DNA from: Aphanomyces cochlioides
Lineage: Eukaryota; Oomycota; Saprolegniomycetes; Saprolegniales; Verrucalvaceae
DNA length: 64,000 nucleotides
NCBI GenBank assembly: GCA_019828595.1
Contig: JAHQRK010000007.1
Span: 558,001-622,000 of the forward strand
Reading direction: 5' to 3'
In this document: positions 56,943 through 64,000 of the stretch, one piece after another
Layout of the letters: each line of letters starts with the position of its first letter
Position numbering within the stretch: the stretch's first letter is position 1
Made by a program: the position numbers and the translations under genes
The notes under the pieces: model-generated
The model's input: the letters and a program-made list of their open reading frames with translations, nothing else
Databases searched by the model: none
What the model was told of the DNA's origin: nothing

Positions 56943-57084
56943 TACGGTCTGTAGTCAGCGTAAACATGTTAATTAAGTTGCAAATCCTCCAGCTCTTGTC
57001 CAAACTGTCGATGGGCAATGACAAGGATCGATTTTAATTTACTGGAGCATTTATGCAAAACAGAAAGCTCGACGGTAGTGACAG
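56943..57084. other. Tail-to-tail spacer between M3L-9 and M3L-10
   Basis: This short spacer separates two convergent, closely similar C-terminal exons. The two form a long imperfect inverted repeat. Confidence 0.6.
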
Positions 57085-58225
57085 CTACAGGCCATGCAAA
57101 TGAAGCAATCCTTCTGGACGTGGAGAACGCCCTCGGAATATTTGAAACGTCTCCATCGGATGGTAGATTCCAAGGAAGGCCAGCACAGTGTCGCGGAATT
57201 TGTGTCCGATATCTTTCCATTCATCTCGACTTGCTTCGTCAAAGGCGGACAGCGCGGGCACGCGCTGTTAACAATTGTGAAACCCCTTTCACGAAGGGTT
57301 TCACGGGTGAGATGAGGGTCAGGCATTGCAAAAGAAAACCTCATATGCATCGGCCGAGATCATTTCGGCCCATTTGTACCTACAAGATGTTGAGCGTGAA
57401 TGCCTCGGTTGTTAGCCTGTACCCATAATAACCCGCCTCCATTTCTTTGCCGTCAAACGCGTGAGGGAATGAGCACATGATATGATCCCCTGGGATAGGT
57501 GGAAGGGGAGAAAATCTACGAAACGTTGTCAAAGACGAAGCGTTTGCTGCATTTACCTTTCGTCAATCTGCAGCTGAATGTCCCGCATCGATTCGCTTCC
57601 ATTTGGAACGTAGTAATGGTGGAGAACCATGTCAGTGGCTGCGAAACGCACTTGGCGGATTAAATCCATGGCCGCGATGTATTTGCGCGCTGCGACTAAG
57701 CTATCAAGCATGTCATCTGGCAATGCAGCTCCTGTCTTGTAGTGGCTCGAGATCATTTGAATGACATCTGCAATATCCACAGTGAGGATTTGCTCGTGAC
57801 AAGCCGAGTTTACCTCGGTTGTAGCAAAAATATTGCCAGAGATTTGGTGCGAGCTCCAGAGCTTCCATCTCAACACCATTGAAATGGGACGCGAGATTCA
57901 GCTTGAGTCAGTGCAATGCGAAGCCCATGGCCGAAATTCCGGAATAAGTGCAAGATATCATCGATGGACATCAAACTCGGTGCATTCTCGTTCTTCACGA
58001 GCGTCAGTGGAGTTTGAAGGACAGACTCCTTACCGCCGGTGGAAATTGATTGTTTACAATGTTGAATACAGGAAGGCGAACTGGAGTCTCTGGTGTGCCG
58101 AAGAGTTTGCTGCGAGTGACGAACATTTCCGTCCATGAGCCAACACGCTTCTGCCCCGGCCGAGCGTACGGGTCAAAGTAAAAATAAGCGATGACAGGCT
58201 CTCCAGGACGTTCCAAGGGGCTATC
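57085..58225 (-). pseudogene. M3L-10: inverted 3'-half copy, broken
   Basis: Only the second half of the family is present. It starts at about 58225 with SPLERPGEPVIAYFYFDPYA, then LHLFRNFGHGLRIALTQAES, where a 4-base loss at about 57893 shifts frame (LASHFNGVEMEALELAPNLW follows in another frame). VIQMISSHYKTGAALPDDML and MDLIRQVRFAATDMVLHHYY come next. In the last exon, after YKWAEMISADAYE, about 93 foreign bases (57249-57341) are inserted before SAFDEASRDEWKDIGHKFRD, and the end is GLLHLHGL with TAG at 57085. The zinc motif reads RNFGH, keeping the second His, and the third-ligand Glu is kept. Exons 1-5 are missing. Confidence 0.82.
57249..57341. other. 93-base insert with hairpins in M3L-10
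   Basis: The insert contains GTGAAACCC (57277-57285) and GGGTTTCAC (57296-57304) as a 9-base stem, and AGCGCG/CGCGCT as a 6-base stem (57251-57266). No target duplication is obvious. Confidence 0.6.
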
Positions 58226-58892
58226 TGGTCTGTTCGCACTGACACGAGGAGGCATTACATGATTGGGTAACGAGCTGAAGTTGCTCGGTTGATATGCTTG
58301 AGGAATGTCAAGAAATCCATAAAAGGAAGATGGCGTAGCTCCAGCAATCATCAGTGAACACTTTTGTAGCATGCAGAGTTAGAGACCAAAGACAGGTCAA
58401 TCTCTGACGCCACGAGGGCGGCGACCCGGCGTTGTGGCTTAGCCATCCAACCGTTTTTCCAAACAACATAACGTGTAAGCCCCTTGTGGTGCACGTTAGA
58501 CGCTCTCTCCTCGCGATGGACGTCAGAGGATAATATTAATAAACCGAAATAAAACCTAAAAACCTATCACCATCAAAGTGTGACCCAAACTTTCTTCCTC
58601 CCATTGATATGAGCAAGTCATATCTCTCCCGTGCTATCCTAACTCGACTGCATGTACAAGAGGCCATTCAGCAAGATAGAGCGATGAAGAAGCACCATCT
58701 TGCCAGTCTCGTATTCCTCCCCATAGAATAGACCTCTCCGTGAACCTAAATCACGGTGACAACGACGAGATATTATACTTGAACGCTAAGCTCTCTCTTT
58801 AACAGGACTCTTTCCGGGATTTCAAAAAATGCTAGTCGTTCTGCGACCGAGCCGAGGAAAACGTGGCTTACAAGTAACAACTACTATTAATA
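58226..58892. other. Spacer with a degenerate MITE
   Basis: The 58381-58590 part is related to the MITE in M3L-6. No gene is seen. Confidence 0.5.
58381..58590. mobile_element. Degenerate relative of the M3L-6 MITE
   Basis: It shares ACAGGTCAAT at the left, CCCCTT..TGGTGCACGTT..CGCTC-CTCCTC in the middle, and AAAACCTAAAAACCT near the right end. Clear terminal repeats and target duplication are lost. Confidence 0.5.
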
Positions 58893-59347
58893 CCGTATTT
58901 CCCGTAAGGTTGTCACCACGAATGATTTTCAAAAATGGTGACAAGTCCAAAGGAAATCAGATATCAAAATGAGGTACATTTGATTGGGTAAAAATTAGAC
59001 TTATTTACCAATCATATTATTATCATGAACACTTCGCAGTCGTATGTCGACTTTACGAGTGGCTGACTCCAGTTTGGGAGAATGAAAACCTGCAACGCTC
59101 ATTTGGGTCCAGGTTTGCCGACTGCAACGCATGAACACGACAAATTTATGGCCCTGGTATCAAATTGAGCCATTGCATTTCTTCCAATAAGATCTGACTG
59201 GTGACAACTCAAGGGGAACTCCGAAAAATTTCATCAGAATGTATTATAAATGTATACTATAAATTTGTAAGAATCATTTAAATAATTATATCAGTGGTGA
59301 CAACTCAATGGGAAAAAATAGTGGTGACAACCTTACAGGAAATACGG
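58893..59347. mobile_element. 455-base MITE with 27-base inverted ends
   Basis: CCGTATTTCCCGTAAGGTTG at 58893 and the complement at 59321-59347 match over 27 bases with one mismatch. GGTGACAACTC repeats lie inside at about 59200 and 59294. TATTAATA occurs immediately left and three bases right of the element. No ORF. It ends 215 bases before M3L-11. Confidence 0.85.
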
Positions 59348-59561
59348 TGGTATTAATACCAGCGACATCAATCCTGTGAAATTCAATTTGCACAGTTGGC
59401 CTTTGTCGCCCTGAGCTTTGATGACTTGGGGTCCAAATAGAAGCTCTGCTTGGAGTACTTTGAGACTTCATACCCATCCAAACGTTGATCGATGACAAGT
59501 TGCTTCTCGCTGTGACGTTTTTGGTCGACGTCAGACTGACGCCATTCCCAATTTTCGTCTC

Positions 59562-62096
59562 ATGGACAACCCCGTCACAACGAGCCTGTGGGAGGACAGC
59601 CTGCCACCTTTCCAGCGACTTGATGTCGCCGACATCAGCGCTGCTGTTCGAGCTGCGATTGATGACATGGTGCTCGAGATCAACTCGATGGAAGACGACT
59701 TGTCGACACCGAATGCTGAGCAGTCCTGGGAACTTGTCATGGATCGACAAGAAATTCTTGCCGACTCAGTCGATCGTATGTGGGTCGTTCTCACAAAGTT
59801 GACTGAAGTCGTCAGCACACCAGAGCTACAAAAAGCTAAAGCAGACTTGGAGAGCGACGTCGCCAAGGTCCTTACTCGTCGAGTCCAAAGCGTCGAAATC
59901 TGCAGAGCCATGGAGAGCTTGCGGGCAGGACCAGAGTGGAGCTCTTATTCCGTCGAGCAAAAGGTACCTCGCAAGGCGACACCGTCGTGAGCGTTGTTTT
60001 CCTAGCGCATCTTGAACCGAGCAATTCTACAAGCAAGATTGAATGGCGTCGGGCTGCTGGACGACGAAAAGACGCGCTTTAACGAGATACAACTGCGACT
60101 GCGCCAACTTGTACGCCTCATGACCATCCACTTGATCGAACTCTGCGTTTAGGAAAACCAATTTCAGAGCAATATACTCAAAGCTGCCGACGCCGATGCC
60201 TTAATCGTACATGATAAGAGCGAGCTCGAAGGAATACCGGCCAATTTGCTGGCTGTCATGGCTCGGGTACCAAATACCTCTGCTGCAATGTGGTTTACTC
60301 ATGGTTTGAGCAGAGCGCGGTGGCGGCAGGACACACCAAGGCAACTGCCGAAGGGGGGCCTTGGAAAGTATCGGCGGATGCATCTTTGTACCGAGCTGTT
60401 ATGCAAAGTTGCACCAACCGAAAGTTTCGCCGGCGATTATACAAAGTCTACGTGACGAAATGTAGCAGTGGCCCTCTGGACAACCGTCCGATCATGCAAG
60501 AAATCCTTGATTTAAGACACGAACGGGCGCAAATTCTCGGCTTCAACAGCTACGCTGAGCTGAGTCTTGCGACGAAAATGGCGCCGTCTGTCTTGTCCGT
60601 CACGGAAATGATCAACGATCTACGAGATGCCGCGTATCCAGTCGCAGAAGCTGAATTACACCAGTTACAGGAATATGCCTTGGCCCATGGTCAAACAGAG
60701 CCCATGGAGCCGTGCGACGTAGATTACTGGTAGGCAAACATGCAGCATATCGTCCTGAAAGACTCGATTTCGTAGGAGAGTAGAGTTGCGCAAGGAAACG
60801 ATGGTTTTGGACAACGAAGTTATCAAAGAATACTTTCCGCGAGCCAAAGTCAGCTTGATTTTCTCTCAACGATGCGCTAAAGCTATTGCTAGGTACTGGA
60901 AGGCATGTTTGAATTGGCATCGCAACTCTTTGGCATTCGAGTGGAGGTAGTTGCCTTGGGCATAACGTCATTGTTTGACCATCGTTGTTGTAGCCAGGGG
61001 ATGAATCTGTCGAGACTTGGCATCCAGACGTGCAATTCTACCAGATTCGATCCATGGAACGGCCTGGAGAGCCTGTGATCGCTTACTTTTATATGGATCC
61101 TTACGCCCGTCCTGGTCAAAAGAGAATCGGTTCGTGGACGCAACTGTTAGTCGCACGGAGCAAAGTGTTTGGGACCCCGGAGATGCCAATTCGTCTGCCA
61201 GTTTTCAGCATCGTATGCAACCAGATCCCCCCTGCAGTAAGACTGCGCCTCCGTGCCTTCGGTGTCAGCGTCTGTAGGACGACAAGTCCCCCAACTTGAT
61301 GCCGTTTGATTCCATTTTGCAATTATTCCGAAACTTTGGACACGGTCTGCGAGTTGCGTTGAATCAAGCTGAGTATAGTTTCGCGTCCAACTTTGACGGC
61401 GTGGAGCTTGAAGCGCTCGAAATGACGGCGGTGCTGTGGCAATATTTTTGCTACGATCGAGGTGAACTCCTCCTTGACGACTGGATGGGGTCTCAATTGG
61501 CCTGTAGGAGTGATTCAAATGATATCGAGTCACTACAAGACGGGAGCTCCATTGCAGGACAACCTGCTGGAGAGTTTGGTCGCAGCTAGGAAATACATGG
61601 CAGCTACGGATTTGCTGCGTCAAATGCGGTTTGCCGCGACTGACACGGTCCTGCACCACTACTACGACCCAGACTCGAGCGAGTCGATCCGACAAATCCA
61701 ACTACAGATTGACGAAAGGTATTCTACACGGTTATTAGCAAGCTTGACAGAAAGCAGATTTTGTGTCCTTCCACCAATACCAGGGGATCAGCAAGTCTGC
61801 TCCTTCCCCCACGCTTTTGATGGCAAGGCAATGGTCGCTGGATACTACGTGTACGTACCCCCACTGTCCGTCGCGTTTGATTGTTTTCTAGGTACAAATG
61901 GGCCGAGATGATCACTGCTGATGCATTTGCAATGTTTGATGAATCGAAGCGCGAAGACTGGAAAGTCATCGGACGCAAATTCCGCGACACTATCCTCGCC
62001 AACCTTGGGATCTACCACCCCATGGAAGCATTTCAAATGTTCCGAGGCCGACCTCCTCGCCCTGAAGCATTGCTTCATATCTATGGCCTTCAGTGA
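59562..62096 (+). CDS. M3L-11: M3-like pseudopeptidase, B subfamily, intact
   Basis: ATG 59562 opens MDNPVTTSLWEDSLPPFQRL. All introns are short GT-AG and the spliced frame is uninterrupted to TGA at 62094-62096, for about 690 residues. Landmarks are ELVMDRQEILADSVDRMWVV, ILNRAILQARLNGVGLLDDE, GPWKVSADASLYRAVMQSCT, MAPSVLSVTEMINDLRDAAY, VETWHPDVQFYQIRSMERPG and FYMDPYARPGQKRIGSW. The zinc motif reads RNFGH (LFRNFGHGLRVALNQ): the second His and the third-ligand Glu (LEALEMTAVL) survive but the first His and the catalytic Glu are lost. C-terminal AGYYVYKWAEMITADAFAMF and FRGRPPRPEALLHIYGLQ are complete. It is the best-preserved B copy, and the one where residual metal binding is most plausible. 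Confidence 0.87.
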
Positions 62097-62684
62097 CCGT
62101 GTCTAACAAGAACCTTCTATCGTGCATGAATTGTTGGCCCCTTGATGACCTCTACAATTTGGTGACGCAGTCTTGGCGGGTGGGAAAGTCGTCGAGTGGT
62201 TGCTGTCGTCGTTGAAAAGCCCGGTAAGCTGATGCGGGAATCCGACAGCTTTGTACTTGCGAGGGCCCTCGACTCTCGGTTTTGTATATACAAGATCGAA
62301 AGAGCAACCAACAGCCTGCAAAATTTAGCAGTTATGCATGGAGTACCTGGATGAGTACTTAGGTACTTAGGAAGTACTTAGTACTCCGAATGCAGGGGCG
62401 CGAAAGATTGTAGCAAGCAAACGCCTCTGGGGATAAGCTATCCTTCGATTTCTCATCGCGTATGACAACTTATCGTACTGTAGAGCTCGGCCACCACACA
62501 TCCCCGTCTTCGTGACGATACTGATCCATGCAACATGTCAACGTGGGAATGACAAGCATTAACAAATGACAAATGGCCAAATCCCACGGCACAACTCAAC
62601 ATCAACCCAGAGATAAGCGAGGAAAGCATCACGCTTTTCGTCGGAGGAGTGCGAAGTCGCTGCGTTCTGGCATCGTGTAGCAGT
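62097..62684. other. Spacer between M3L-11 and M3L-12
   Basis: No gene. GTACTTAG is repeated three times at 62354-62385, partly palindromic. Confidence 0.5.
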
Positions 62685-64000
62685 ATGGCCAACCCTGTCG
62701 TGAAAAGCCCCCTCTGGGACAACAGCCTGCTGTAGTTCCAAAGCCTAAATGTGGCCGACATCAACACTAATATCCGAGCTGCAAGTGACGACATGGTACA
62801 GGAACTCATTTCGATGGAAGACGACTTGTTATCACCACATGCGGAATTGTCGTGGGAACTTGTCATGGATCGACAAGAGATTCTCAACGATCCTCTTGAA
62901 CGCATGAGGGTTGTTCTTACAGAGTTTGGCCAGCTTCTAGGAACACCGGAGCTAAGAAAACAATGGCTGGGCTTGATGGTGATGTATTCATGGTTCAAAC
63001 GCGCCGAGTCCAGAGCGTTGAGATCTGCCGAGCGATGCAAAGTCTGCGAGCTTGACTTGATTAGAGCGACTTATTCAGACAAAGAATAGGTACTTTGCAC
63101 GTCAATGTCTGTCTTTAAGATGCGACTTTTAGCGTATCTTGCACCGAGCTATCATGCAGTGTAAACTCAATGGCGTGGGTTTGATGGACGAGGAGAAGTC
63201 TCGCTTTAATGAGATTCAATTGCGACTTCGTCAACTCGTAAGCGAATTGTTTCCTCGACTACAGACGAGACCAACTCCGTAGGAAGGTCAATACAGTACA
63301 TGGCCAATATCCTTGAAGCTGCTAGTGCCGACGCTCAAATTGTGCACGACAAATCCGAGCTTGCAGGTTTACCTGACAGTCTTCTAACAAGCATGGCACA
63401 TCTTTAACTTGGCCTCCTTCGAGTGTTTACCTCCCCAACCAGACCGCTGCTGCCGCTGGCTCGTGAGTGCGCCTGCTGAGAGAGGATCTTGGAAAGTGAC
63501 TCTGGACTTGTCCATCTTTCGATTTGTGTTGCGGAGTTGCACGAATCGGAACTTTCGACGGCGGTTCCACAGGCTCATCGTCACAAAGTGCAGTAGTGGG
63601 CCACGAAACAACCGCCCGATATTTCACGAAATACTCGGCTCGAGGCATGAACGAGCGCAATTACTTGTCTTTAACAGCTACGCCGAACTAAGTCTCGCTA
63701 CGAAGATGGCGCCGTCTGTCTTGTCCGTCACGGAAATGATCAACGATCTACGAGATGCTGCCTATTCAGTAGCAGTGGCTGAGCTACGCGAACTGCAGGA
63801 CTACGCCTTGGTTTATGGCCGAACAGAGCCTTTCGAGCGGTGTGACTTTGAATATTGGTGAGTTGGGTAAGAGAAATGCGACGCCCAGGAAAACTTGTAA
63901 TTGTCTATTTCTACATGGACCCGTACGCCCGACCTGGTCAGGAGAGAGTTGGCTCATGGACAGAGCCTTTCGTTGCGAGAAGCAAAGCATTTGGGACTCG
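62685..64000 (+). pseudogene. M3L-12: M3-like copy, broken, runs off right edge
   Basis: ATG 62685 opens MANPVVKSPLWDNSLL followed by TAG at 62733-62735, then FQSLNVADINTNIRAA and SWELVMDRQEILNDPLERMR in the same frame. A shift at about 62958 separates ELRK from MAGLDGDVFMVQTRRVQSVE. Exons 2-4 are recognisable (GLMDEEKSRFNEIQLRLRQL, MAPSVLSVTEMINDLRDAAY, ERCDFEYW). After about 63862 the sequence jumps straight to KLVIVYFYMDPYARPGQERV, deleting the exons between. The zinc region lies beyond the window. Confidence 0.85.

Overview
The window is eukaryotic. Its genes are split by very short GT-AG introns (about 40-50 bases), and it carries a chromodomain LTR retrotransposon, Tc1, Merlin, Harbinger-like, pogo-like and Helitron-like sequences, with no operons or bacterial signals. 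Compact introns plus this transposon mix suggest an oomycete (Saprolegniales-like) or related stramenopile; that placement is inference.

Region by region: 1-5.3 kb has an OTU-protease-like relic running off the left edge, then AT-rich sequence with clustered short palindromes. 5.3-16.1 kb is transposon territory: a coiled-coil accessory-type gene, a pogo-like HTH relic, a Harbinger-like transposase relic, an intact-looking DDE transposase, and a near-complete chromovirus (10006-15416, LTRs almost identical) sitting inside a broken accessory-type gene. 16.7-36 kb is a minus-strand tandem array of genes related to M3 oligopeptidases (copies M3L-1 to M3L-6), interrupted by an apparently intact Merlin element and a small MITE with a 9-bp target duplication. 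36-39 kb is the centre between the two arms. 39-64 kb holds plus-strand copies M3L-7 to M3L-12, interrupted by a Tc1 element (41.7-43.3 kb) and a Helitron-like relic carrying an OB-like gene and a broken SET-domain gene (44.2-49.0 kb).

The main discovery is the array itself. Twelve copies plus one extra fragment share the M3 fold landmarks (N-terminal NPLT...LPPF, TWESVMDRLE, MAPSV, ETWHPDV, C-terminal YYxYxWSEM...FRGR.P), but every copy that reaches the active site has lost the HExxH zinc motif. The five residues read STFGF, VVLGF, FVLGY, TMLGF, VMFGF, HMFGY, YTFGL, RTFGM, RNFGH and RNFGH. The substrate-side tyrosines and the His before them are kept. M3L-1, 2, 7, 9 and 11 have intact reading frames once introns are removed, and M3L-8 is intact but divergent. 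M3L-3, 4, 5, 6, 10 and 12 are decayed. This looks like an expanding and decaying family of zinc-less pseudopeptidases, possibly peptide-binding proteins. Minus-strand copies 1, 2, 3 and 6 also share two promoter boxes at fixed distances from the start codon.
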